A stretch of 64,000 nt of DNA from Puntigrus tetrazona (GCF_018831695.1 NC_056699.1:3641492-3705491), one strand, 5' to 3'; counted from the stretch's first letter, positions 38,225 through 52,079 are shown. Notes: a model not told the origin generated them from the sequence alone. Translations and numbers: made by a program.

Positions 38225-39191
38225 CCACTAACAGCACAGCATAACATTGCATAATAATACAGCATGAATACAACATCTAAGTACATCTCTTCAGTTAAAT
38301 CAATTAAATGTTTAAGTATGTTTAAGTATATATTGTTTAGGTTTGAGTTTATTTACCATTTAGCTTCATCAATATCTTTGCACATCATTCTGTTTTATTA
38401 ATAACAACTAAATAAACTGAATGGCACACCATCCCGGTCAGCACACTAATTTTAACGCTACGGAATCTTCTCTTTGACTTCTCAAAGTCCTGCTCTGACC
38501 TCCGAATGAGAGACTTCTCTCCATTATCGCGGGGAATGATCTGAACGCCCTTTTCTACAACGTGTGTTGAAAGGGGTTAGAAAATTGGAGGACATGGACT
38601 AAGTGTCCTCGACTTGCTCACTTGAAGGTCAAGCGGTGAAAGCCCGTTGCAATCTGAAACGACCGTATGGAATTATCATATCGTTTGCCGCGTGTTTCGG
38701 TGGAGGCGTTAAAAGTTAAACAAGTGCAATGAGAGGTTCACAGAGAGCTTGTCCTTGCAGGCATTTGCCAATAAGTATGCTTCAGTGAGCCTTGAGTGCT
38801 TGACTGTGAATTGTGGGATTACCTTTATGTACAAAAAAAGAAGAAAATGATTCAGGACAAAACATTGAAGATAAATCCGACTTTGGGAGCTCATCTGGAA
38901 TAAGAAGGCATTGTTGATAAGAACTGCCTTTCAACAGACCAAACATGTATGCGATGTTTAAATTTGCTGTTGAGAACTCTGCTGAGAATAAGAGATTTGT
39001 ATCAAGAATGAGAATATTAACAATAACCATTATTATTAGTATTACTACTACTAATAATAATATACAGGTACTGTAAAATAATTTAATTAATTAGGAAAAT
39101 AATTTAAATAAAATAATTGAGATTTTAATGTAACATACATGATAATGACACATAAATTACAAAATTGCATCATCAATAATAATATCAAAAT
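38225..39191. other. intergenic, no gene seen
   Basis: A complex patch at about 38440-38720 contains no gene. Otherwise AT-rich. Confidence 0.4.
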
Positions 39192-39214
39192 CAATAATAA
39201 TAATAATAATAATA

Positions 39215-39294
<80 letters not shown>
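39192..39294. repeat. palindromic (AAT)n(ATT)n array
   Basis: (AAT)n switches to (ATT)n near 39244, so the two halves are self-complementary, like the array at 32364-32458. Confidence 0.95.
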
Positions 39295-39319
39295 TGAAGT
39301 ACACTTTTATAAATTTGCT

Positions 39320-39575
39320 TTAGAAATTACAGTAATTTATTGGCAGCAGTTTGCCAGTAACTTACTGTAAATGAACTTACAGTGAAATACCGTCATTCTG
39401 TAATACTGTAATACAGTTATTTGCGGGTAAGTAACTGAACAGTAGTTTACTGTAAATTGTAAAGAAATGCAGTAATGACAGTATTAATCCTTTGCTCTTT
39501 ACAGTAAAATGTTGTATGCACATTTTATAGTACATTATTGTACGTATTAAAGTAAAATACTGTTTAAATTGCAAA
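39320..39575. repeat. ACTGTAA-rich dispersed repeat
   Basis: Many scattered TACTGTAA, TACAGTAA and ACAGTAAAAT motifs in both orientations. This matches the style of a fish repeat built from degenerate ACTGTAAAT units. Confidence 0.5.
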
Positions 39576-41426
39576 AATTGCCCCTCTTAGCTGATTTTTA
39601 TTAGAATGTGGCATACTTTATGAGTGCAAAACATTATGAGTGCATTTTTTTTTGACAAACACATAAATAAATATTCTATAACACAAGTCCCATGTTCCCA
39701 TGTGTAATGTTTCCGTATTGTAGCTACACTGTACTACAATTAGCTACGCTACTTGCAGCTAATTGTAGCTAATTGTAGCTATAAACACGTATCACATTTT
39801 TTAAAAAGTCTATTTTTCTGTGTTACCCAACACGATCGTACAAATGCTGTCCAATGAATCTGTAACATGCTTTAATTTTCCATATTGAAGTTAACTGGCT
39901 TCATTTGCATAACCCATCACCTTCTCACTAAGGCTAATCTGATAAAATGATGAGTAAGTAGAAACAAGCTGGAGACAATTACCTTTACTAACAGCTGCAA
40001 TTACTCGCCCTGGGTGTATTTTTCTATGTATGCACAAAGATGACATATTTATGGCTCCTCCATGGAACACGTTTACGTCATGGGTCCTTGGGGCCAAAAT
40101 ACCTCTCGGCAGCTCTCCTCACATCTCTCATACAGACCCAAAGCACAAAAGAACAATGCTAAAGCAATGCTGGAGATGTATTATAAATGACCCTGTGCAA
40201 TAGCAGAATGCGTTGTGTTGCATTGTATTGTGATTTAACATGTTTAATAAAACTAAACTCTTAATAATAAATTGTATTTATATGTATTTTTTTATCATTA
40301 GGTTGTATTATGCAGATATCTGCATTATATCACTCATTGAGATACTTGCTATCTTGCCCATGTGACAGCTGTGAACCCAATCATAGTTTTAGGTATCACA
40401 CATTCTGATTTATAAGGGTCTTTTTCATAATTCTCTGTGGGCAGTGAAATAAATGTCATTGAGAAGAACAATTTAATACAAAATTTTCATTCTGAAAAGA
40501 GGTCTTTGTAACCCTTACCCACCTCAAATGTGTATTTTTCTGCTGACAACTTATACTGTATGCTATATTATACTAGTCTTGACTACACCTGCCTGTTCAG
40601 AACATATATTCTGCCCTTCCAAAAAAAAAAAGGTCTTTTGGGGTCACAGGAGAAATAAGACTTGATTTCTCTGCTGTAATGTCTTCAGAATATATGCTAA
40701 AATATTAGTCTGATCTCTTAGTCTTATTATTTTGTCATTATTGCTCATACTGCATGCACATAAACACAGAAGCAATTAGGAATAACCAACAGCATCCCTG
40801 TTTATTTCTCATTTTAATTCATGTATTCATTTGAAGCAACACTGGCCTCAAAAACTATTTGCTAAATGCACTGACATTCAACCTTTTTAATGTTGAAAAA
40901 AGATGAATGTCATACTATATTAAAGCCAGGCCATTTATTTCAGCTGAAAAAAAAAAAGAACCATTTTTCATTATTACTATTTTGAAAAGCATGAATGCAC
41001 ATGATTTCTGACCTAAATCAAACTAGGTGGAAATTTGCTTTGATAAAAGAAAAGAACAAAAATGCGTCTTCCGTAATTATGTCACATGGCTGGCTTCCGC
41101 TTTGTACTCTGCTTTACAATGGGGCACATTTGGTCCTCTAATCAATTTCATGGGAAGATTTCCAGTAACAAATTATGCATGCTAAATAAATACACCTGTA
41201 TAAAAAGAACATATTCACAGATGTCTAGTTTCCATATGGTTGTGAGAGACTGCCTTTTTACCTTGTCTTTATATATTCAGAAACTGGGGGGAAAAGTGTA
41301 AAGATCTCCCATAAGATCATGCTTTTTTCCCTTCTTTGGTCAAAATATTTCAAACAAAATATGGAAAAATTGTTTTGACTAACCTAACGGTTAATTTGCA
41401 CTTTCCATCTTACAAATCATTTTAGT
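39576..41426. other. intergenic, no gene seen
   Basis: A small tandem GCTAATTGTA repeat at about 39757-39780. Otherwise no supported feature. Confidence 0.4.
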
Positions 41427-41877
41427 TAATGCAAGAAATAGTTCTCCCAAAAATGAAAAATTGCTGGAAATATACCCACTCTCACACCATTCAAGTGTTT
41501 CTTTACCACAACAGATTTGAAGAAATGTAGAATTACATGACTTGCTGACCAGTGGATGTTCTTGAATGGGTGCCATCAGAATGATCCAAAACATCATTAA
41601 TCCACAGCACTCCGGTCCATCGTGTCTTCTGAAGTGAAACGCAGTGTGTTTGTAAGAAACAAATTTATCATTAAACTGTAAATTCAAATTGCTGGTTCAA
41701 GGCTAAAAGTCCTCTACCCATAATGTTACTTTCCCCAGTTATCTCATCTGAACAGGTGAGAAATATGCACTTACTAAAGGTCGGTCATTCTGGGACTCTC
41801 ATTCTGTCGGCACCTATTGGTGAGCAAATGATGGAATGCTATTTTTGATTTATTTTTTGGTGAACTATTTCCTTTAG
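41427..41877. mobile_element. foldback element, second copy of the 29095-29557 family
   Basis: The left end has GAAATAGTTCTCCCAAAAAT, with inverted right end GGTGAACTATTTCCTTTAG. It shares AACAGATTTGAAG, GAATGGGTGCCATCAGA and GTGTTTGTAAG with the copy at 29095. Non-coding and degenerate. Confidence 0.78.
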
Positions 41878-44049
41878 TGACATCATCCTCCGTCGTATTT
41901 CTTAAAGGGGGAATAACAGCAAAGCATCAACACTTTGGAATTAGTTGGTTTGTTCCACTCTAAAAAACGGCATCCCGTTTGATACAATCACTTTAAACAC
42001 CATACTAATATTAACCTATCATTTTGATTGTCCGAAGGTTCATAAGGTATTGCAGAAAACGAATGACCAAACACGCTCACAATTTTGCTGCTATATTGCT
42101 GGCTTTCTTGGCAAGCTCTGCTAAATGGGTAGGAGCCTCTAAGGGAGTTCTTTTGTCCATGGTGATATTAAGCCCAGAACATGAGTGGTACATGCTCTTC
42201 CCACTGATCTCATCCTTTAAACCTGCCAGGATGTTGTGTTTCGCTTGTCATCCTTCCTGACAGCATAAACAAGAGGAGTTTATTTTCGTAAAAGAGCATT
42301 ATTTTTGCTCTCCGTGTAGTACAATATGCAATCAGATACAAACAATCTTCTACTGAAAACGGAATAACAAGTTATACACGTACCTGTATCATATAAAACA
42401 ACCAGGTGATGAATGAATGTGATGGCATGACTCATACATTTCAAACAACTGGCAAACAATTCGTGAAACTCGTTCCATTTTAATTTGTTTAATCTCATTG
42501 CATTGTAATGGAGAAGGTTACTTCTGATTCACAACTGGAGTTCAAATCTTCTAAAGAAAGGTCCGTGCAACATTGCAGGATTCTAATTAAATGCGACACA
42601 TGCAAGCGCAAATAAGAGTGCTAAATTGACGTAAAACAACACAAATAATAACTGCAATACAAGTGCATTGGTCGCAGCATGCAGCAATCAAATCCGATGG
42701 GAATTCTGGTGCAATTTCCGTAAAACGCATTCGGTGAATTCTGTCGCCCAGTTTTGAGCAGCTGCATTGCACGAATTTGCGTGTAAAGGTTTGACTCGCT
42801 TACCTCAAATGGGTTGCTAAATCAAGCGATAAATCAAATCTGTTGTATTTATATTTCAGTTATTTAAAGCCAAATTCCAATTCCAAGTTGTTTTTCAGGA
42901 AAATTAGCATAACAGATAATCACTCGGTGGCAAACGCTCCGGTACGCCTTCATTTATCATGCTCGTTTAGTAAAGCATCTCGACTCATTTTTAGGATTCT
43001 ACTGCTGTCAACATCAGTCACTGGAAAGGATACAATCAATCATTCCTTTGAGAGCAAGTGATGGCCGTTCGACAGGGAGGGAACATTAGTCAGTCACTTT
43101 TTTGTTTACGCCACACAACGCCGCCTGCCAAGCCTTGGCCCCCGTGAGCGCCACTTGTTTTAGTTGGAATAGCTGGATGTGGAATTTCAATCCATTAGCA
43201 GGCTGGCTAGCCTTCCCACCGGCTTTACTGAGAGTAGCAGCCATCAGATGAATGTGCATTCATTAACACCAGCGGACATTTTCAGCAGTAGCTAACATAC
43301 AGTCTCATGTTCGTGGCGCAAACGATAATTGCTACATGACTAAAGCTTATCTTCTTCAAATCAAAGGCATGAAATATAACCCGGAGGAAAATTGCACGTT
43401 TTCATAGCTCAGGAGATTGAGTTCTTATTAATGCTTTTTCCTGCCTCAGATGATCTCCTGAAATAAGAATTGCATAGAGCTGTACAATTAATAGCAGCAT
43501 ATATTATTATATAAGGACATCTCTTATATAGGCCTACTAAAATATGAAAGGAGTGGTAGCTTTGTATATACAAAGACAGTTTGTGCTATTGTAAGTGTGA
43601 TTTTTTTATTTCTTTTTCCTCTGGAGGCTCACAATCTTACGGCTGTCTAGGAGAAACAATTGAGATATCAAACAAGATCTCTTTTGTGATTTTTCTTTCC
43701 TACGGGAAAGCTGCTCATTTAAGGAGAGGCTGGTTGGCCAAATGTTGCACCAGATGGATTTTGTTAAGATTTTCTTTCTTTTTTTTTTTTTTTTTTTGTA
43801 TGCAAAAGAGAGTCAGTATGCTTTTGTAAACTGTTAAAGATTTATTGAGTGCCCACCTTAGCACGGATCTCCTATGGATTTCTCGATAGATCTGTAAAAC
43901 AAATCATTATTTGCCAAATTAAAGAACGTACTGTGGAGATTTTTCTGCAAGATAGTATTCTTTTGTGACAGTCGTGGCAACGTTTTACTTCAGTGGTTGT
44001 TGTATGCGTGGCAGCACTTTGGAAATGAAATGCCCGCTGAGTAGGGTTA
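41878..44049. other. intergenic; complex island at 43060-43300
   Basis: 43060-43300 is the most GC-rich and complex patch here and is a candidate regulatory element. T-run at about 43780-43798. No gene is supported. Confidence 0.35.
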
Positions 44050-44240
44050 AGGGGTCATTCACACAGAATGTGTGTTTTTTTGTTTAAAAACACGAGACAC
44101 TGCGATCAGAAATGGTTTTAAAAAGCGCAGAATGCCTGCTTGGCAGTGTTGCTGTCAAATTGCTACTGGTAAACAAAATCTCGCTACACTTGCCCCGCCT
44201 CCGGGGTCTTCTGATTAGTCTACTGTTTTAAAAGTGGCAA
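44050..44240 (+). repeat. dispersed repeat (GGGGTCATTCACACAGAA end)
   Basis: Begins GGGGTCATTCACACAGAA, the end of a common cyprinid repeat, and continues through TTTAAAAACACGAGACACTG and CTGCTTGGCAGTGTTGCTGT. The right limit is uncertain. Confidence 0.5.
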
Positions 44241-44400
44241 AAAGTACAAATGTCAGGGCATGTCAAAACTTCTTCAGGCAACCAAAACACCCCCAGACAC
44301 CAGAGGGTTAATAAGCAGTACTGCATGTGAAAGTTGATATTCTCAAACATCAAAATGTCGTCATATGTGAGATAAAAACACATTTTCTGAAGCAACCATA

Positions 44401-44424
44401 CAATTTTTTTTTTTTTTTTTTTTT
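44401..44424. repeat. T-run
   Basis: Long run of T at about 44406-44424, with no clear retroelement body attached. Confidence 0.8.
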
Positions 44425-44539
44425 ACAAGTCTTTAGTAAATAGTGTTTTATCATCACTCATGTGTTGTAAGACATACCAGGTGTTACCTAACATGTTTCT
44501 TACATCAGAAAAGCCATGCATTTGTACACAGTAAAAGTG

Positions 44540-44690
44540 CTTCATGATGCCGCAGAAGAACCTTGGTCTAAATGGTTTCATAAAGAACCTCTGAAGAACC
44601 TGTTTCACAAAAAATTCCTTTGGCTCTTCAGATCAGATAAAAAGAAAGAGATGTTCTTTTCAGAACCTTTGATTGAATAATTCTTTCAAT
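44540..44690. repeat. AGAACC-rich dispersed repeat
   Basis: AGAAGAACCTTGG, AAAGAACCTCTGAAGAACC and CAGAACCTTTGATTG are blocks of an abundant fish repeat built around AGAACC. This copy is degenerate. Confidence 0.4.
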
Positions 44691-46563
44691 AAGCTGGAAT
44701 ATTCAGTGAATAATGTGAAATTTTTAGGTAGTTTGAGGCACGATTTCACCAATGAGCCTCTAGTTGCATGGTAAATAAGTTTGTAAAATAAATCAAAAGT
44801 ATCTAATGATGCTCAGTGAATAACTACATCCAGTTAGTGGCAAACGAGAGCCATCTATCAGGCTTGAATGAACATTCTGTAGTGCAAAAAAGGAAGTGCA
44901 AAGACCTTCAGTGGGAAGAAGGGTAATTAAATGGACCAAAAACAAGTATGAATCAATCCTCGCCTCGACCAGGAAGCCCTTGGGGATTGGAGCTAAGCTT
45001 CGTTCTGTCTGTGAAGTGCTGTAGAGGTGGAATAATGACCATGGCTATAACAAACACTGTCTGCCTGGACGCTTGATGGATCACGTGAAAGTACCTTTAA
45101 TGTCCCAACTCTTAATCCTCTTTCTTCTTTTCTCATGTGTTCGCTTGTTCGTTCGCTTATCCCTCACGGCCTAATAAGCATCAACTTTGGCCTCTACTGT
45201 GTTTCTGGTTGCTTTCATATACAGCTTTAAAGTTTGCTGGACTACACAATGTGTCTGGATATGCCCAGTTGTATAAAGTGCAGTTTTTTGTACTTAAAAA
45301 TCAAAACTTTGTGCATTCTCTGGTTGACGCAGAGATGTACTAGTCAATACAAACATAGACTCTTCAGTTTAACAAGACAAACTTAGCATTAAAGAACCAG
45401 TGCTTTTTGGTTTATAAAGAATTTTAAAGCTGCATGGATGAATAATTGATAAACTTGTTAAAGCATAACCGAATCGTTTTCCTAGCATTGGGCAACCAAT
45501 GCGATACTGCTCAAGTATGCTTACTGTGGAGGCCAGCTGTTTAGAAGTTGACGAAAGGGTTTGTCCTCTGTGTCCAGACAGCAATAAACCCAAAATGTTT
45601 TTTTGTGAAGATCACACTTTGGATTCATACTGAAAAGGATTTTAGCATCCTCAAACATTTGACCGAAATGAGACGCTCAAAGGTAATACAGAAAAGTTAA
45701 ACCCGACCTTTATGAAAGCAAACATAAAAATCCCGCGAGGACAAGAACGATCACGACTCTCCGACCAGATCCGTTGTCCTCCTCAACGCATCTTTGATCC
45801 ATTTACCATACACCAAGAGCTTAGTAGAATTCAGACTTCTCATGTAATTTAAAACAAGAGCTCTTACCGTTCTCCATCCAAATCTCAAAGTATTGATAAT
45901 TACTCATGCAGCAAGGAGTGACGGTTACATAACGTTCTCACAGTTGGGAACACACAGATACGTGGGGGACCAACACAGATTGACTAAGAATTATGCAAGC
46001 GATGCCATTGGAAAAAACAGGCCATGGAGCTATATCTGTCTGCAAACCTGTGACCTTGCTTTTGCAATCAACTATAATGTACGTGTAATTAGGTTAGCTC
46101 TCCGAAAATGAGAGTTATTTGTCATTATTTATTCACCTTCATCTCATTCCAAAAAAAAAGAGCTTACGCTATCGTATTTTCCACACAACAGGAGGGAGGA
46201 ACAAAAAGCCTTCTGAATTCAAACAATAAACTTACTGTATAGTATTTACACAACACATTTAAAATTATACATTTTTAAAATGATATTTGCAAAAATAAAT
46301 AATGATGACTCGTTTCTAGGTTTCTAGGTTTCAAAGTTAAATTATCAGCATCATTTCTCCAGTCACATGATCCTGATTTGCTTCTAAAAAATATTTCTTA
46401 TTATTTTCAACGCTGAAAGCTCTTTTTGCTTCCTAATATTTCTCATAATAATTCTTCAGGATTCTTTGCTGAACAGACTAGATAAATAGAAAAAATAAAC
46501 GCAATAAAGTGGTCAAAAGTCACTTTATTGGATCCTTACTGAATAATAGTGTTAATGTCTTGC
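44691..46563. other. intergenic, no gene seen
   Basis: Unique sequence with short unrecognised ORFs only. Confidence 0.4.
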
Positions 46564-46588
46564 AAAATCAATCAATCAATCAATCAAT
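46564..46588. repeat. (AATC)n microsatellite
   Basis: Five or six AATC units. Confidence 0.9.
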
Positions 46589-49165
46589 TTTTACTGACCC
46601 CAGTTCATTTGTTCCTCACACAGAGCTGTCGCTGTGTTTTTTAATGTTTTGAACTGAAGTGAACGACATACATGTATGAAACGAAATGAGGATGAGCAAA
46701 GAGTGACATTATTTAGATTTTCAGCTGAAGTTGTCTTTCGGATTTGGATTTGAGCGGGGGAAGTTGGTCACGGATTGGCGTGAAAAAGCAAATTATTTGG
46801 GGAAGGCTGGTGCTCGACGTCCTTTAAACTTGATCTGAAGGCCTTCCTAAGTCCTAGAAGCTGACGGTACGATTTGAGCGGATGCAAGCCTGTGATCAGC
46901 TAAACAGGGTGAGTTCAGTGCTGTAGCTGTGATTGGCGGGATTAGGGTGAGGCGTCTGCGAAGCATCCATGTTGACAGACAAGCAGAGGAAGGACTTTAG
47001 TGCTTAGCTCGCTGAGGTTCAAGGAGGGGAAAAACATGATTGTCGGGCTTCAGAGAAGGCCTGGGGATCAGAGGCACTCTAAATGAGTATAATTATCCAT
47101 TTCTGTTGCCCCACATTCCCAGAGGGCCATTAAGAAGACAGTACATGAACCTGAGACCCTTCTGAAAACATTTTCGAGAAAAACGGAAACGTGTGCGGAG
47201 TGTAAAGCGCGGTTAATATGCCCAACGTAACAATATTTGCTGCACGCTACGGTTTTTGAATAGTAATGCTTAAAAGCGTGCTGACAAAAGCTCATCTTGT
47301 GCTCTGGCGCTACTAGTTAAAGCTTTTATTAAAGCAGCTTGTACAAATTAATAGTACGATTCTGACTCAGTTTAATAAATCTAGAAGCCCAGTTCACTAT
47401 GTTGACTCCTAATTTACTAATTCAATATTCCTTTACCTGGGTGTTCCTAGAGGAAATTGAAAACATTAGTTCAAGGTAATTGCTCATGAATTATAAAATC
47501 ACCATAGTTTAAATTAAATGCTGCTGGAAGATTGAAAGCAAACATTTTATAGCACGTTGTGTACAGCACTTATGGTACTGATCGAGCATTTTAGGTGAGA
47601 CAATACATTTTAGTAGTACTACTAACAATCAGTACTAATTATGATATCCAAAAATGAAAATCCTGTCGTCAACATCTATCTATCCATCTATCTATTGTAT
47701 AAGAACAGCATGTTAACATACAGTACAGTTCATGTAGTAGCAATAGTAGTAGGATGTGATTTACAGGAATTATTTAAGCTATATCAGAGGAAATGAAACA
47801 ATAGCAGAATAATAGGACAGCTTATGAATTAACAATCAGATTTTTTCTTTGGAACATAAGAAAAGCACATCTCTAACGAGAGGCTACAGAAAACTGCAAC
47901 AATTCACATAAGAATAGTTCATAAATAGGGTCCAATGTACTGTGTTTATATAAGAATTTTCCCTATTTATTTTTCACAGGTGCGTTACCTCTATTGCACT
48001 TTCAGAGGGCAACATATAATAACAATTTTTATATATTTTTTTATATCTTTTAGTTTGTCTTTCATGTAGCATCTTCATTAGGACAACATCAGTCTTACGC
48101 AAGGAGGAAATTACATTGTCTCTTCACCAGCACTTCATTAGACATGCTATCTCATGCACCCTGTTTCATTTTGAGAGCCTCAATTTGGATCATTGTTGTA
48201 GCTCCTCGCTGCGCTTTTTGCTAGAGACAGCAAAACCAGGGCAAGACAAAACGACCGGAAGAACAAAATCACACGGGATGAATTATACAGCAAATAAAGC
48301 TTGGCTAAAACATACAAACGAAACATACATTTCTTTTTTTTGCACTGCAAGAGGACAAAAAAAAAGACAATAGACAAAAAAATATGCTCTGTAAATGCCA
48401 TAGGAAACCATCTCCATATAATGGGCATGAGTCATGCATGAAATCACATTGTTATGTACGGGAGATTATGTTTCAGTCCAGCATGATATGTGCACATAAC
48501 TTTGTGTGTATCTGCACATGTCTGCGCTGAATAGGGAATTGGAGCCATAAGCCATTTTTAGGCAAAGTACAACCCATAAACCTCCAGAAATGACGCATCA
48601 ATCTATAGAGACTTGTCCTTCACAAAAGGGCTTGAGATAAACGCAGATAAAAAGAGGCAAATAAATAAATGCAATGCTTGACATAATAATTAAAACTATA
48701 AAAATAATTAAGTAATAAAAAAATAAAAAAATAATAATAAATCAATAGTATTTTACCTGCTTTCAATTTTGCATATCATATAATCCACACAGCTGATTAA
48801 ATTTAAATGTCTATAACTGAAAGCAATTTTTTTAATTACATTGTGTACCAATTTTTTTTTTCTTCAGTATTCCACAGCAAGGGTCATCTTTTTTTTCATC
48901 TTTAAAATGCAATTGATTGATTTAAAATATTGCGTAAATCAGTGTGATGATACATTACACTCGAAATCATATGTTAGTTAGTAAACACTGTGAATTTTAT
49001 ACGAAGTATAACACGATTTATTGTACTGCATGGAAGGGAGAAGAAAAAAAAAACCAAAAACAACTAGTTGTTTGCACTCAAACTGCCCAGAATCACGGAT
49101 CAAGTACAAATTGAATGAGACAGTGCAGTTGAATCCTTACAGGCTGTCTTTTTACATTACAGTAC
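46589..49165. other. intergenic; complex island at 46740-46990
   Basis: 46740-46990 is complex and GC-richer than its flanks. A short ATCT run lies near 47672. No gene is supported. Confidence 0.35.
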
Positions 49166-49195
49166 GGGAGCTTTTCTTCAAAGCGACTTACAGTG
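49166..49195 (-). repeat. short SINE-tail remnant
   Basis: GCTTTTCTTCAAAGCGACTT then ACAG is the reverse complement of the CTGTAAGTCGCTTTGG tail region of a cyprinid SINE. Only a few dozen bases remain. Confidence 0.4.
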
Positions 49196-50279
49196 GGTTT
49201 GAACTTAACATTGTTCCCGTGGAATAAACTCTAAAGTTTAAACTCTGCCTGCTGGAGTATTGCAGATGCAGGTTCATCAATCGATAATATACATACAGTA
49301 CATGACATCAGAAAACACATTTACACATTATTCCCAGGTAAGTTCACCCAGTGTGACTTTGGCCGCTCTGTGACTGTGATGTTGTTAAACGGCTTGAAAC
49401 ACTCGAGGAGTTATACATTAACCTGTTGTATTTTTATTTTTTGTATTTTTTTTTGGCCAGACATCACAAGGGCTGGGATTCAGGGAGTCGGTACTGCAAC
49501 GCTTGCCATTTATCAAACGACAGGGTTACTGTGGATGCCTATCGCTAGGTGCAGTTTTGTAAACAACACCAAAAAAGAAAAAGAAAAAAAAATCATAAAT
49601 ACAGCATGAAGTCTAAACCAACACAAAACCCATCAGGGTGTCACAGGCCCCGGTGCTGATAAGGAAATACAATAGTGGTCTATTGAACCCTGAATATATT
49701 TCAGAATGCTACAGGATCAAATCGCACATAAAAACATTATATCAGGCTCCCTATATGAGGTTGATCTCATTTGTATTTGCATTTATGCGTGAGCAAACTG
49801 CGTTGTGCTAAATAATTGCGACTGTCTCGTTTCATTTTAGGAATAGCACAAATCCACCTATTAACTGGCTAAATGTAATATTGTATGAATCTCGAAGGAT
49901 GCATAAACGTTTATACATCTATAAAGTTTAAAACGTAGGGATTTGGATGCTTACAAATACTAATGAGATCACATTTCCGAACACATACAAGAGGAGATTA
50001 GACAGAAATAACATGTCGGGTTATTCACACAAGCTGTTAAAATGTTATATTTGGTAACAGATAAATAACAGCAGCATAATACGCCATTTAGAAAACACTT
50101 GAGGATAGTCAAAGGTTTGCGGCGTCCTTTTAAGAAAATTACACATTTGCAATCGTTTCATTTGTCTTTTGCTTTGACAGAAAGAGGTGGATGGTGTCGC
50201 GGAGGAAAACAGGTGCAGGTGGACAAACATTCATCCACTCACAAGTTTTAGGTAAAAACACAAATCTCCAAACTCACGC
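49196..50279. other. intergenic, no gene seen
   Basis: Unique sequence; no supported feature. Confidence 0.4.
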
Positions 50280-50500
50280 TGACCTACATTAAATTATATT
50301 TAGCTCTCGAAAAATGAGAACAGCATCGCCGCGTTGACGTCAACATCAGGCTTTCCTTTCTAATTCTCTTTGCTTCAGTTGTTAGTTTAGTCCAATGAAA
50401 TCTAAAGGGAGTTGAGACGAAAACAAATTAGTCGTGTTTTCGCACATAAAACAGCCTGCGGCTCCTGCAGAGGGGCCTTTTTGGTGTCTCTTTGTTACGC
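50280..50500. promoter_or_regulatory. candidate regulatory island with CRE palindrome
   Basis: GTTGACGTCAAC (50333-50344) is a perfect palindrome containing the full CRE TGACGTCA, inside complex non-repetitive sequence about 4.2 kb past the slitrk5 stop codon. Enhancer function is an inference. Confidence 0.35.
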
Positions 50501-50559
50501 TCGTTTCTCTACCAGTTTAAAACTGCTAATTCGCCGAAAATCTACTAATTAAAACAATT

Positions 50560-50780
50560 TTTACAACAATCGGGGAAGATGAAGCCACATCGGGTGCCAT
50601 TTGAGGAATATGAATGCAGTTATATGAAGCACTGTTAGCCATGTTTATGGTAATTTTCCTTGGATTAGCCAGTAACCAACAGGTGTCTAGTTGCTATGGC
50701 GACTGCTGCCAGTTACCAGCCCATAAGCATGGCTAACTGTGTTTCTCACAGCATCCGAGAACTTGGCCACGAGAAGTGCG
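50560..50780. promoter_or_regulatory. candidate regulatory island with RFX X-box in an inverted repeat
   Basis: GTTGCTATGGCGAC (50690-50703) closely fits the palindromic RFX X-box. It lies between inverted arms: GTTAGCCATGTTTATGG (50634-50650) and the reverse complement of GTTAGCCATGCTTATGG (50721-50737). The whole stretch is complex and non-repetitive. Confidence 0.4.
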
Positions 50781-52079
50781 CTTTATTCGCTTGAATGGAT
50801 GAAGTATGCAATCTGAATACTTTAGCTTTATAAACCACTTTATTTGCTTCTAGGGGCCCATTGAGGCCCAAATTAGGCCTTGTCCACTGTCCAAATCGAC
50901 TGGATACTACTGAACACTTGATTTTAAGGATAAACACGGGCAGGAACAAACCCCTAAACCATTCAAAGCGTAATTATCTCCATTAGCTCCTGGCATAGCT
51001 TGTGCAAGTAAAGCAATATATTTCCAATTTTACATTACGTAGCACGTCCTTCATAACCTCAGCTGCACAAAGGAAATAAGCGGAGCATAACAGTATCTTG
51101 AATATAATATAGGAGTTCATGAAATAAAAGCACACTAAAAAGGGGCTACATTTAGGGTTTATGTGTTTGAACTGCAAATACAATTTCCATGCATTTGGAT
51201 TACACTTTAACATATTGCAATAAACTTAATGTGACGCTTTTATAAACTAAACAGATTTTTGTAACAGCGCTAATAAACTGAGTGGATTTCCAATACCCAG
51301 TAACTCACTTTATATATTTAGAATTAATAATTCACATTTGTTTCAATCTTACATTTTACACATTGTTCTATAGGTAGCATATCTGAACCAAGTTATTTTT
51401 TCTATTTTTTCTGGTTCTAGGCAATTTGATTAAATGCATTTTGAAAATACGATTATGTAGCTCAAATCTAATAAATGCAAATAGCTCTTACATGTTTTCG
51501 TTCATGTGTCACATTACATTTACTAGTTTATGATAAAATCGTGTAATCACAGTGGATGGACATTTTGAATACATTTAAAATACTTCTTAAAATCAGGCCT
51601 AATGTTTTAGTGTAAAAACAACAAAGAAGAAAAAAAAAAATCAAAAGACTCTAACAACACCATACAGCAGCGACAGACCCGCTGAGATGCATGTAATGCA
51701 AAACATTTCATTAACCTGCTCAAAAACACCCACGTAGGGAGCCAAAGAATTGCATAATGACATAAATCAAAAAAAAGCAATGCACAAATAAATAACTAAA
51801 CCATTCAGAAAAGCCATATGAAAAGGTGTGTAAACAAATTTGCAATGAATAGCAAACAAGACTTTGATCATCTCCAGGCCAGACGGCAAACTAGCATTGT
51901 TACAGAGTTATAAAATGACTCCCAACCTGCAAAATTATCGCACTTTAACGTTTCCCCACGGCTCAAGGAGTTCCATTAAATACCATGATTAAACTAATCA
52001 ACAGACTCATTGGTGCCTGTCAGATATCATCGCTGCCTTCTCAATTAGCTAAACCTCCTTGAACTCAATTGCAAATGTC
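50781..52079. other. intergenic, no gene seen
   Basis: AT-rich unique sequence. Confidence 0.4.
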
